DNA from: Symsagittifera roscoffensis
Lineage: Eukaryota; Xenacoelomorpha; Acoela; Convolutidae
Length of the DNA stretch: 64,000 nt
Assembly: GCF_963678635.1 (NCBI RefSeq)
Contig: NC_087066.1
Span: 42,123,338-42,187,337, forward strand
Direction: 5' to 3'
Shown here: piece by piece, positions 21,921 to 34,469 of the stretch
How the letters are laid out: the number at the start of each line of letters is the position of its first letter
Numbering within the stretch: the stretch's first letter is position 1
Position numbers and translations under genes: made by a program
Notes under the pieces: model-generated
Told to the model about the DNA's origin: nothing
Seen by the model: only the letters and a program-made list of their open reading frames with translations
Database searches by the model: none

Positions 21921-24900
21921 CTGGCGAGGAACCTAAATTCTCCCGAAAGGAAGACTAGGTCGTCCACTGGGTGGCAACGAACCTCACTTCTCTCGAAAGG
22001 AAGAGACGGTCGTCCACTGGGTGGCAACCAACCTCACTTCTCCCGAAAGGAAGAGTAGGTCGTCCACTGGGTGACAAGGAACCTCACTTCTCCCGAAAGG
22101 AAGAGTAGGTCGTCCACTGGGTGGCAAGAAATCTCACTTATCCAGAAAGGAAGAGTAGGTCGTCCACTGGGTGGCAATGACCCTCACTACTCCCGAAAGG
22201 ATGAGTAGGTGTCCACTGCGTAACATTGAACCTCACTTTTCCTGAAAGGAAGTGTAGGTCGTCCTTTGGCTGGCAACGAACCTCACTTCTCCCGAAGGGA
22301 AGACTAGGTCGTCCACTGGGTGACAAGGAACCTCACTTTTCCAGAAAGGAAGAGTAGGTCGTCCATTGCGTGGCAACGAACCTCATTTCTCCCGAAAGGA
22401 AGAGAAAGTCGTCCACTGGGTGGCAACGAACCTCACTTCTCTCGAAAAGAAGACACGGTCGTCCACTGAGTGGCAACCTTCCTCACTTCTCTCGAAAGGA
22501 AGAGTAGGTCGTCCACTGGGTGGCAATGAACCTCACTACTCCCGAAAGGATGAGTAGGTGTCCACTGCGTAACATTGAACTTCACTTCTCCCGAAAAGAA
22601 GTGTAGGTCGTCCACTGGCTGGCGAGGAACCTAAATTCTCCCGAAAGGAAGACTAGGTCGTCCACTGGGTGGCAATGAACCTCACTACTCCCGAAAGGAT
22701 GAGTAGGTGTCCACTGCGTAACATTGAACTTCACTTCTCCCGAAAAGAAGTGTAGGTCGTCCACTGGCTGGCGAGGAACCTAAATTCTCCCGAAAGGAAG
22801 ACTAGGTCGTCCACTGGGTGGCAACGAACCTCACTTCTCTCGAAAGGAAGAGACGGTCGTCCACTGGGTGGCAACCAACCTCACTTCTCCCGAAAGGAAG
22901 AGTAGGTCGTCCACTGGGTGACAAGGAACCTCACTTCTCCCGAAAGGAAGAGTAGGTCGTCCACTGGGTGGCAAGAAATCTCACTTATCCAGAAAGGAAG
23001 AGTAGGTCGTCCACTGGGTGGCAATGAACCTCACTACTCCCGAAAGGATGAGTAGGTGTCCACTGCGTAACATTGAACTTCACTTCTCCCGAAAAGAAGT
23101 GTAGGTCGTCCACTGGCTGGCGAGGAACCTAAATTCTCCCGAAAGGAAGACTAGGTCGTCCACTGGGTGGCAACGAACCTCACTTCTCTCGAAAGGAAGA
23201 GACGGTGGTCCACTGGGTGGCAACCAACCTCACTTCTTCCGAAAGGAAGAGTAGGTCGTCCACTGGGTGGCAACGAACCTCACTTCTCCAGAAAAGAAGA
23301 GTAGGTCGTCCACTGGCTGGCGAGGAACCTAAATTCTCCCGAAGGGAAGACTAGGTCGTCCACTGGGTGGCAACGAACCTCACTTCTCTCGAAAGGAAGA
23401 GACGGTCGTCCACTGGGTGGCAACCAACCTCACTTCTCCCGAAAGGAAGAGTAGGTCGTCCACTGGGTGGCAAGAAATCTCACTTATCCAGAAAGGAAGA
23501 GTAGGTCGTCCACTGGGTGGCAATGAACCTCACTACTCCCGAAAGGATGAGTAGGTGTCCACTGCGTAACATTGAACTTCACTTCTCCCGAAAAGAAGTG
23601 TAGGTCGTCCACTGGCTGGCGAGGAACCTAAATTCTCCCGAAAGGAAGACTAGGTCGTCCACTGGGTGGCAACGAACCTCACTTCTCTCGAAAGGAAGAG
23701 ACGGTCGTCCACTGGGTGGCAACCAACCTCACTTCTCCAGAAAGGAAGAGTAGGTCGTCCACTGGGTGGCAACGAACCTCACTTCTCCAGAAAAGAAGAG
23801 TAGGTCGTCCACTGGCTGGCGAGGAACCTAAATTCTCCCGAAAGGAAGACTAGGTCGTCCACTGGGTGGCAACGAACCTCACTTCTCTCGAAAGGAAGAG
23901 ACGGTCGTCCACTGGGTGGCAACCAACCTCACTTCTCCCGAAAGGAAGAGTAGGTTGTCCACTGGGTGGCAAGAAATCTCACTTATCCAGAAAGGAAGAG
24001 TAGGTCGTCCACTGGGTGGCAATGAACCTCACTACTCCCGAAAGGATGAGTAGGTGTCCACTGCGTAACATTGAACTTCACTTCTCCCAAAAAGAAGTGT
24101 AGGTCGTCCACTGGCTGGCGAGGAACCTAAATTCTCCCGAAAGGAAGACTAGGTCGTCCACTGGGTGGCAACGAACCTCACTTCTCTCGAAAGGAAGAGA
24201 CGGTCGTCCACTGGGTGGCAACCAACCTCACTTCACCCGAAAGGAAGAGTAGGTCGTCCACTGGGTGACAAGGAACCTCACTTCTCCAGAAAGGAAGAGT
24301 AGGTCGTCCACTGGGTGGCAACGAACCTCACTTCTCCAGAAAAGAAGTGTAGGTCGTCCACTGGCTGGCGAGGAACCTAAATTCTCCCGAAAGGAAGACT
24401 AGGTGGTCCACTGCGTGGCAACGAACCTCATTTCTCCCGAAAGGAAGAGAAAGTCGTCCACTGGGTGGCAACCAACCTCACTTCTCCCGAAAGGAAGAGT
24501 AGGTCGTCCACTGGGCGGCAAGGAACCTCATTTCTCCAGAAAGGAAGAGTAGGTCGTCAAATGGGTGGCAACGAACCTCACTTCTCCCAAAAGGAAGAAT
24601 AGGTCGTCCACTGGGTGGCAATGAACCTCACTTCTCCCGAAAGGATGAGAAGGTGACCACTGCGTGACATTGAACCTCACTTTTCCTGAAATGAAGTGTA
24701 GGTCGTCCTTTGGCTGGCAACGAATCTCACTTCTCCCGAAAGGAAGACTAGGTCGTCCACTGCGTGGCAACGAACCTCACTTCTCTCGAAAAGAAGACAC
24801 GGTCGTCCACTGAGTGGCAACCTTCCTCACTTCTCCCGAAAGGAAGAGTAGGTCGTCCACTGGGTGGCAAGAAATCTCACTTATCCAGAAAGGAAGAGTA

Positions 24901-26330
24901 GGTCGTCCACTGGGTGGCAATGAACCTCACTACTCCCGAAAGGATGAGTAGGTGTCCACTGCGTAACATTGAACTTCACTTCTCCCGAAAAGAAGTGTAG
25001 GTCGTCCACTGGCTGGCGAGGAACCTAAATTCTCCCGAAAGGAAGACTAGGTCATCCACTGGGTGGCAACGAACCTCACTTTTCTCGAAAGGAAGAGACG
25101 GTCGTCCACTGGGTGGCAACCAACCTCACTTCTCCCGAAAGGAAGAGTAGGTCGTCCACTGGGTGACAAGGAACCTCACTTCTCCAGAAAGGAAGAGTAG
25201 GTCGTCCACTGGGTGGCAACGAACCTCACTTCTCCAGAAAAGAAGAGTAGGTCGTCCACTGGCTGGCGAGGAACCTAAATTCTCCCGAAAGGAAGACTAG
25301 GTCGTCCACTGGGTGGCAACGAACCTCACTTCTCTCGAAAGGAAGAGACGGTCGTCCACTGGGTGGCAACCAACCTCACTTCTCCCGAAAGGAAGAGTAG
25401 GTCGTCCACTGGGTGGCAAGAAATCTCACTTATCCAGAAAGGAAGAGTAGGTCGTCCCTTGGGTGGCAATGAACCTCACTACTCCCGAAAGGATGAGTAG
25501 GTGTCCACTGCGTAACATTGAACTTCACTTCTCCCGAAAAGAAGTGTAGGTCGTCCACTGGCTGGCGAGGAACCTAAATTCTCCCGAAAGGAAGACTAGG
25601 TCGTCCACTGGGTGGCAACGAACCTCACTTCTCTCGAAAGGAAGAGACGGTCGTCCACTGGGTGGCAACCAACCTCACTTCTCCAGAAAGGAAGAGTAGG
25701 TCGTCCACTGGGTGGCAACGAACCTCACTTCTCAAGAAAAGAAGAGTAGGTCGTCCACTGGCTGGCGAGGAACCTAAATTCTCCCGAATGGAAGACTAGG
25801 TCGTCCACTCGGTGGCAACGAACCTCACTTCTCTCAAAAGGAAGAGACGGTCGTCCACTGGGTGCCAACCAACCTCACTTCTCCCGAAAGGAAGAGTAGG
25901 TCCTCCACTGGGTGGCAAGAAATCTCACTTCTCCAGAAAGGAAGAGTAGGTCGTCCACTGGGTGGCAACGAACCTCACTTCTCCAGAAAAGAAGAGTAGG
26001 TCGTCCACTGGCTGGCGAGGAACCTAAATTCTCCCGAAAGGAAGACTAGGTCGTCCACTGGGTGGCAACGAACCTCACTTCTCTCAAAAGGAAGAGACGG
26101 TCGTCCACTGGGTGGCAACGAACCTCACTTCTCTCGAAAGGAAGAGACGGTCGTCCACTGGGTGGCAACCAACCTCACTTCTCCCGAAAGGAAGAGTAGG
26201 TCGTCCACTGGGTGACAAGGAACCTCACTTCTCCAGAAAGGAAGAGTAGGTCGTCCACTGGGTGGCAACGAACCTCACTTCTCCAGAAAAGAAGTGTAGG
26301 TCGTCCACTGGCTGGCGAGGAACCTAAATT
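21921..26330 (+). repeat. Zone with a private unit variant
   Basis: The variant GGCGAGGAACCTAAATTCTC occurs about 15 times between 21.92 and 26.31 kb at spacings near 150, 200, 250, 300 and 350 bp, and I did not find it elsewhere in the array. The zone is locally homogenised. Confidence 0.8.
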
Positions 26331-29300
26331 CTCCCGAAAGGAAGACTAGGTCGTCCACTGGGTGGCAACGAACCTCACTTCTCTCGAAAGGAAGAGACGG
26401 TCGTCCACTGGGTGGCAACCAACCTCACTTCTCCCGAAAGGAAGAGTAGGTCGTCCACTGGGTGACAAGGAACCTCACTTCTCCAGAAAGGAAGAGTAGG
26501 TCGTCCACTGGGTGGCAACGAACCTCACTTCTCCAGAAAAGAAGAGTAGGTCGTCCACTGAGTTTCAACGAACCTCATTTCTCATGAAAGGAAGAGTAGG
26601 TCGTCCACTGGGTGCAAGGAACCTCACTTCTCCAGAAAGGAAGAGCAGGTCGTCCACTGGGTGGCAACGAACCTCACTTCTCCCAAAAGGAAGAGTAGGT
26701 CGACCTCTGGGTGGCAATGAACCTCACTTCTCCCGAAAGGATGAGTAGGTGTCCACTGCGTAACATTGAACCTCACTTCTCCCGAAAGGAAGTGTAGGTC
26801 GTCCACTGGCTGGCGACGAACCTCACTTCTCCCGAAAGGAAGACTAGGTCGTCCACTGGGTGGCAACGAACCTCACTTCTCTCGAAAGGAAGAGACGGTC
26901 ATCCACTGGGTGGCAACCAACCTCACTTTTCCCGAAAGGAAGAGTAGGTCGTCCACTGGGTGATAAGGAACCTCACTTCTCCAGAAAGGAAGAGTAGGTC
27001 GTCCACTGCGTGGTAACGAACCTCACTTCTCCCGAAAGGAAGAGAAAGTCGTCAACTGGGTGGCAACCAACCTCACTTCTCCCAAAAGGAAGAGTAGTTC
27101 GTCCACTGGGTGGCAAGGAACCTCACTTCTCCAGAAAGGAAGAGTAGGTCGTCCACTGGGTGGCAACGAACCTCACTTCTCCCAAAAGGAAGAGTAGTTC
27201 GTCCACTGGGTGGCAACGAACCTCACTTCTCTCGAAAGGAAGAGTAGATCGTCCACTGGGTGGCAACGAACCTCACTTCTCCCGAAAGGAAGAGACGGTC
27301 GTCCAATGCGTGGCAACGAGCCTCACTTCTCCCAAAAAGAAGTGTAGGTCGTCCACTGGCTGGCGACGAACCTCACTTCTCCCGAAAAGAAGACTAGGTC
27401 GTCCACTGGCTGGCGACGAACCTCACTTCTCCCGAAAGGAAGACTAGGTCGTCCACTGGATGGCAACGAACCTCACTTCTCTCGAAAGGAAGAGACTGTC
27501 GTCCACTGGGTGGCAATGAACCTCACTTCTCACGAAAGGATGAGTAGGTGTCCACTGCGTAACATTGAACCTCACTTCTCCCGAAAGGAAGACTAGGTCG
27601 TCCACTGGGTGGCAACGAACCTCACTTCTCTCGAAAGGAAGAGTAGGTCGTCCACTGGGTGGCAATGAACCTCACTTCTCCCGAAAGGATGAGTAGGTGT
27701 CCACTGCGTAACATTGAACCTCACTTTTCCAGAAAGGAAGAGTAGGTCGTCCACTGCGTGGCAACGAACCTCATTTCTCCCGAAAGGAAGAGAAAGTCGT
27801 CCACTGGGTGGCAACCAACCTCACTTCTCCCGAAAGGAAGAGTAGGTCGTCCACTGGGCGGCAAGGAACCTCACTTCTCCAGAAAGGAAGAGTAGGTCGT
27901 CCACTGCGTGGCAACGAACCTCACTTCTCCCAAAAGGAAGAGTAGGTCGTCCACTGGGTGGCAATGAACCTCACTTCTCCCGCAAGGATGAGTAGGTGAC
28001 CACTGCGTGACATTGAACCTCACTTTTCCTGAAAGGAAGTGTAGGTCGTCCTTTGGCTGGCAACGAACCTCACTTCTCCCGAAAGGAAGCCTAGGTCGTC
28101 CACTGCGTGGCAACGAACCTCACTTCTCCCGAAAGGAAGAGACGGTCGTCCACTGAGTGGCAACCAACCTCACTCTCCCGAAAGGAAGAGTAGGTCGTCC
28201 ACTGGGTGGCAACCAACCTCACTTCTCTCGAAAGGAAGAGACGGTCGTCCACTGGGTGGCAACCAACCTCACGTCTCCCGAAAGGAAGAGTAGGTCGTCC
28301 ACTGGATGACAAGGAACCTCACTTCTCCAGAAAGGAAGAGTAGGTCGTCCACTGGGTGGCAACGAACCTCACTTCTCCAGAAAAGAAGAGTAGGTCGTCC
28401 ACTGAGTTTCAACGAACCTCATTTCTCATGAAAGGGAGAGTAGGTCGTCCACTGGGTGGCAACCAACCTCACTTCTCCCGAAAGGAAGACTAGGTCGTCC
28501 ACTGGGTGGCAAGGAACGTCACTTCTCCAGAAAGGAAGAGTAGGTCATCCATTGGGTGGCAACGAACCTCACTTCTCCCAAAAGGAAGAGTAGGTCGTCC
28601 ACTGGGTGGCAAGGAATCTCACTTATCCAGAAAGGAAGAGTAGGTCGTCCACTGGGTGGCAATGAATCTCACTACTCCCGAAAGGATGAGTAGGTGTCCA
28701 CTGCGTAACATTGAACCTCACTTCTCCCGAAAGGAAGTATAGGTCGTCCACTGGCTGGCGAGGAAACTCACTTCTCCCGAAACGAAGACTAGGTCGTCCA
28801 CTGGGTGGCAACCAACCTCACTTCTCTCGAAAGGAAGAGACGGTCGTCCACTGGGTGGCAACCAACCTCACGTCTCCCGAAAGGAAGAGTAGGTCGTCCA
28901 CTGGATGACAAGGAACCTCACTTCTCCAGAAAGGAAGAGTAGGTCGTCCACTGGGTGGCAACGAACCTCACTTCTCCAGAAAAGAAGAGTAGGTCGTCCA
29001 CTGAGTTTCAACGAACCTCATTTCTCATGAAAGGGAGAGTAGGTCGTCCACTGGGTGGCAACCAACCTCACTTCTCCCGAAAGGAAGACTAGGTCGTCCA
29101 CTGGGTGGCAAGGAACGTCACTTCTCCAGAAAGGAAGAGTAGGTCATCCATTGGGTGGCAACGAACCTCACTTCTCCCAAAAGGAAGAGTAGGTCGTCCA
29201 CTGGGTGGCAATGAACCTCACTACTCCCGAAAGGATGAGTAGGTGTCCACTGCGTGACATTGAACATCACTTCTCCCGAATGGAAGTGTAGGTAGTCCAC

Positions 29301-29769
29301 TGGCTGGCAACGAACCTCACTTCTCCCGAAAGGAAGACTAGGTCGTCCACTGGGTGGCAAGTAACCTCACTTCTCCAGAAAGGAAGAGTAGGTCGTCCAC
29401 TGCGTGGCAACGAACCTCACTTCTCCCAAAAGGAAGAGTAGGTCGTCCACTGGGTGGCAATGAACCTCGCTACTCCCGAAAGGATGGATGAGTAGGTGTC
29501 CACTGCGTGACATTGAACCTCACTTCTCCCGAAAGCAAGTGTAAGTCGTCCACTGGCTGGCGACGAACCTCTTTTCTCCCGAAAGGAAGAGTAGGTCGTC
29601 CACTGGGTGGCAAGGAACCTCACTTCTCCAGAAAGGAAGAGTAGGTCGTCCACTGGCTGGCAACAAACCTCACTTCTCCCGAAAGGAAGAGTAGGTCGTC
29701 CACTGGGTGACAAGGAACCTCACTTCTCCAGAAAGGAAGAGTAGGTCGTCCACTGGGTGGCAAGTAACC

Positions 29770-31370
29770 TCACTTCTCCAGAAAGGAAGAGTAGGTCGTC
29801 CATTGGGTGGCAACGAACCTCACTTCTCCCAAAAGGCAGAATAGGTCGTCCACTGGCTGGCAATGAACCTCACTACTCCCGAAAGGATGAGTAGGTGTCC
29901 ACTGCGTGACATTGAACCTCACTTCTCCCGGAAGGAAGTGTAGGTCGTCCACTGGCTGGCGACGAACCTCACTTCTCCCAAAAGGAAGACTAGGTCGTCC
30001 ACTGGGTGGCAACCAACCTCACTTCTCCCGAAAGGAAGAGTAGGTCGTCCACTGGATGACAAGGAACCTCACTTCTCCAGAAAGGAAGAGTAGGTCGTCC
30101 ACTGGGTGGCAACGAACCTCACTTCTCCAGAAAAGAAGAGTAGGTCGTCCACTGAGTTTCAACGAACCTCATTTCTCATGAAAGGGAGAGTAGGTCGTCC
30201 ACTGGGTGGCAACGAACCTCACTTCTCCCGAAAGGAAGAGACGGTCGTCCACTGCGTGGCAACGAACCTCACTTCTCCCAAAAGGAAGAATAGGTCGTCC
30301 ACTGGGTGGCAATGAACCTCACTACTCCCGAAAGGATGAGTAGGTGTCCACTGCGTGACATTGAACCTCACTTCTCCCGGAAGGAAGTGTAGGTCGTCCA
30401 CTGGCTGGCGACGAACCTCACTTCTCCCAAAAGGAAGACTAGGTCGTCCACTGGGTGGCAACCAACCGCACTTCTCCCGAAAGGAAGAGTAGGTCGTCCA
30501 CTGGATGACAAGGAACCTCACTTCTCCAGAAAGGAAGAGTAGGTCGTCCACTGGGTGGCAACGAACCTCACTTCTCCAGAAAAGAAGAGTAGGTCGTCCA
30601 CTGAGTTTCAACGAACCTCATTTCTCATGAAAGGGAGAGTAGGTCGTCCACTGGGTGGCAACGAACCTCACTTCTCCCGAAAGGAAGAGACGGTCGTCCA
30701 CTGCGTGGCAACGAACCTCACTTCTCCCAAAAGGAAGAATAGGTCGTCCACTGGGTGGCAATGAACCTCACTACTCCCGAAAGGATGAGTAGGTGTCCAC
30801 TGCGTGACATTGAACCTCACTTCTCTTGGAAGGAAGTGTAGGTCGTCCACTGGCTGGCGACGAACCTCACTTCTCCCAAAAGGAAGACTAGGTCGTCCAC
30901 TGGGTGGCAACCAACCTCACTTCTCCCGAAAGGAAGAGTAGGTCGTCCACTGGATGACAAGGAACCTCACTTCTCCAGAAAGGAAGAGTAGGTCGTCCAC
31001 TGGGTGGCAACGAACCTCACTTCTCCAGAAAAGAAGAGTAGGTCGTCCACTGAGTTTCAACGAACCTCATTTCTCATGAAAGGGAGAGTAGGTCGTCCAC
31101 TGGGTGGCAACGAACCTCACTTCTCCCGAAAGGAAGAGACGGTCGTCTACTGCGTGGCAACGAAACTCACTTCTCCCAAAAGGAAGAGTAGGTCGTCCAC
31201 TGGGTGGCAATGAACCTCGCTACTCCCGAAAGGATGAATGAGTAGGTGTCCACTTTGTGACATTGAACCTCACTTCTCCCGAAAGCAAGTGTAAGTCGTC
31301 CACTGGCTGGCGACGAACCTCTATTCTCCCGAAAGGAAGAGTAGGTCGTTCCACTGGGTGGCAAGGAACC
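29770..31370 (+). repeat. Higher-order repeat, 449-bp register
   Basis: Nine-unit blocks start at 29770, 30219 and 30668; a related block follows at 31371. A shared private mark is CTCATGAAAGGGAGAG at 30184, 30633 and 31082. Confidence 0.85.
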
Positions 31371-34300
31371 TCACTTCCCCAGAAAGGAAGAGTAGGTCGT
31401 CCACTGGCTGGCAACAAACCTCACTTCTCCCAAAAGGAAGAATAGGTCGTCCACTGGGTGGCAATGAACCTCACTACTCCCGAAAGGATGAGTAGGTGTC
31501 CCTTGCGTGACATTGAACCTCACTTCTCCCGGAAGGAAGTGTAGGTCGTCCACTGGCTGGCGACGAACCTCACTTCTCCCAAAAGGAAGACTAGGTCGTC
31601 CACTGGGTGGCAACCAACCTCACTTCTCCCGAAAGGAAGAGTAGGTCGTCCACTGGATGACAAGGAACCTCACTTCTCCAGAAAGGAAGAGTAGGTCGTC
31701 CACTGGGTGGCAATGAACCTCACTTCTCCAGAAAAGAAGAGTAGGTCGTCCACTGAGTTTCAACGAACCTCATTTCTCATGAAAGAGAGAGTAGGTCGTC
31801 CACTGGGTGGCAACGAACCTCACTTCTCCCGAAAGGAAGAGACGGTCGTCCACTGGGTGGCAACCAACCTCACTTCTCCCGAAAGGAAGACTAGGTTGTC
31901 CACTGGGTGGCAAGGAACGTCACTTCTCCAGAAAGGAAGAGTAGGTCATCCATTGGGTGGCAACGAACCTCACTTCTCCCAAAAGGAAGAGTAGGTCGTC
32001 CACTGGGTGGCAAGGAACCTCACTACTCCCGAAAGGATGAGTAGGTGTCCACTGCGTGACATTGAACATCACTTCTCCCGAATGGAAGTGTAGGTAGTCC
32101 ACTGGCTGGCAACGAACCTCACTTCTCCCGAAAGGAAGACTAGGTCGTCCACTGGGTGGCAAGTAACCTCACTTCTCCAGAAAGGAAGAGTAGGTCGTCC
32201 ACTGCGTGGCAATGAACCTCACTTCTCCCAAAAGGAAGAGTAAGTCGTCCACTGGGTGGCAATGAACCTCACTACTCCCGAAAGGATGGATGAGTAGGTG
32301 TCCACTGCGTGACATTGAGCCTCACTTCTCCCGAAAGCAAGTGTAAGTCGTCCACTGGCTGGCGACGAATCTCTTTTCTCCCGAAAGGAAGAGTAGGTCG
32401 TCCACTGGGTGGCAAGGAACCTCACTTCTCCAGAAAGGAAGAGTAGGTCGTCCACTGGCTGGCAACAAACCTCACTTCTCCCGAAAGGAAGAGTAGGTCG
32501 TCCACTGGGTGACAAGGAACCTCACTTCTCCAGAAAGGAAGAGTAGGTCGTCCATTGGGTGGCAACGAACCTCACTTCTCCCAAAAGGAAGAATAGGTCG
32601 TCCACTGGGTGGCAATGAACCTCACTACTCCCGAAAGGATGAGTAGGTGTCCACTGCGTGACATTGAACATCACTTCTCCCGAATGGAAGTGTAGGTAGT
32701 CCACTGGCTGGCAACGAACCTCACTTCTCCCGAAAGGAAGACTAGGTCGTCCACTGGGTGGCAAGTAACCTCACTTCTCCAGAAAGGAAGAGAAGGTCGT
32801 CCACTGAGTTTCAACGAACCTCATTTCTCATGAAAGGAAGAGTAGGTCGCCCACTGGGTGGCAACGAACCTCACTTCTCCCGAAAGGAAGAGACGCTCGT
32901 CCACTGGGTGGCAACCAACCTCACTTCTCCCGAAAGGAAGACTAGGTCGTCCACTGGGTGGCAGGGAACCTCACTTCTCCAGAAAGGAAGAGTAGGTCGT
33001 CCACTGGGTGGCAACGAACCTCACTTCTCCCAAAAGGAAGAGTAGGTCGTCCACTGGGTGGCAATGAACCTCACTACTCCCGAAAGGATGAGTAGGTGTC
33101 CACTGCGTGACATTGAACCTCACTTCTCCCGAAAGGAAGTGTGGGTCGTCCACTGGCTGGCAACGAACCTCACTTCTCCCGAAAGGAAGACTAGGTCATC
33201 CACTGGGTGGCAAGGAACCTCACTTCTCCAGAAAGGAAGAGTAGGTCGTCCACTGCGTGGCAACGAACCTCATTTCTCCAAAAAGGAAGAGTAGGTCGTC
33301 CACTGGGTGGCAATGAACCTCACTACTGCCGAAAGGATGGATGAGTAGGTGTCCACTGCGTGACATTGAACCTCACTTCTCCCAAAAGCAAGTGTAAGTC
33401 GTCCACTGGCTGGCGACGAACCTCGCTTCTCCCGAAAGGAAGAGTAGGTCGTCCACTGGGTGGCAAGGAACCTCACTTCTCCCGAAAGGAAGAGTAGGTC
33501 GTTCACTGGGTGACAAGGAACCTCACTTCTCCAGAAAGGAAGAGTAGGTCGTTCACTGGGTGACAAGGAACCTCACTTCTCCAGAAAGGAAGAGTAGGTC
33601 TTCCACTGGCTGGCAACGAACCTCACTTCTCCCGAAAGGAGGACTAGGTCGTCCACTGGTAGGCAACGAACCTCACTTCTCCCGAAAGGAAGAGTAGGTC
33701 GTTCACTGGGTGACAAGGAACCTCACTTCTCCAGAAAGGAAGAGTAGGTCGTCCATTGGGTGGCAACGAACCTCAATTCTCCCAAAAAGAAAGAGTAGGT
33801 CGTCCACAGGGTGGCAATGAGCCTCACTACTCCCGAAAGGATGAGTAGGTGTCCACTGCGTGACATTGAACCTCACTTCTCCCGAAAGGAAGTGTAGGTC
33901 GTCCACTGGCTGGCAACGAACCTCACTTCTCCCGAAAGGAAGACTAGGTCGCCCACTGGGTGGCAAGGAACCTCACTTCTCCAGAAAGGAAGAGTAGGTC
34001 GTCCACTGCGTGGCAACGAACCTCACTTCTCCCAAAAGGAAGAGTAGGTCGTCCACTGGGTGGCAATGAACCTCACTACTCCCGAAAGGATGAGTAGGTG
34101 TCCACTGCGTGACATTGAACCTCACTTCTCCCGAAAGGAAGACTAGGTCGTCCACTGGGTGGCAACTAACCTCACTTCTCCCGAAAGGAAGAGTAGGTCG
34201 TCCACTGGGTGGCAAGGAACCTCACTTCTCCAGAAAGGAAGAGTAGGTCGTCCACTGGGTGGCAATGAACCTCACTACTCCCGAAAGGATGAGTAGGTGT

Positions 34301-34469
34301 CCACTGCGTGACATTGAACCACACTTCTCCCGAAAGGAAGTGTGGGTCGTCCACTGGCTGGCAACGAACCTCACTTCTCCCGAAAGGAAGACTAGGTAAT
34401 CCACTGGGTGGCAAGGAACCTCACTTCTCCAGAAAGGAAGAGTAGGTCGTCCACTGCGTGGCAACGAAC

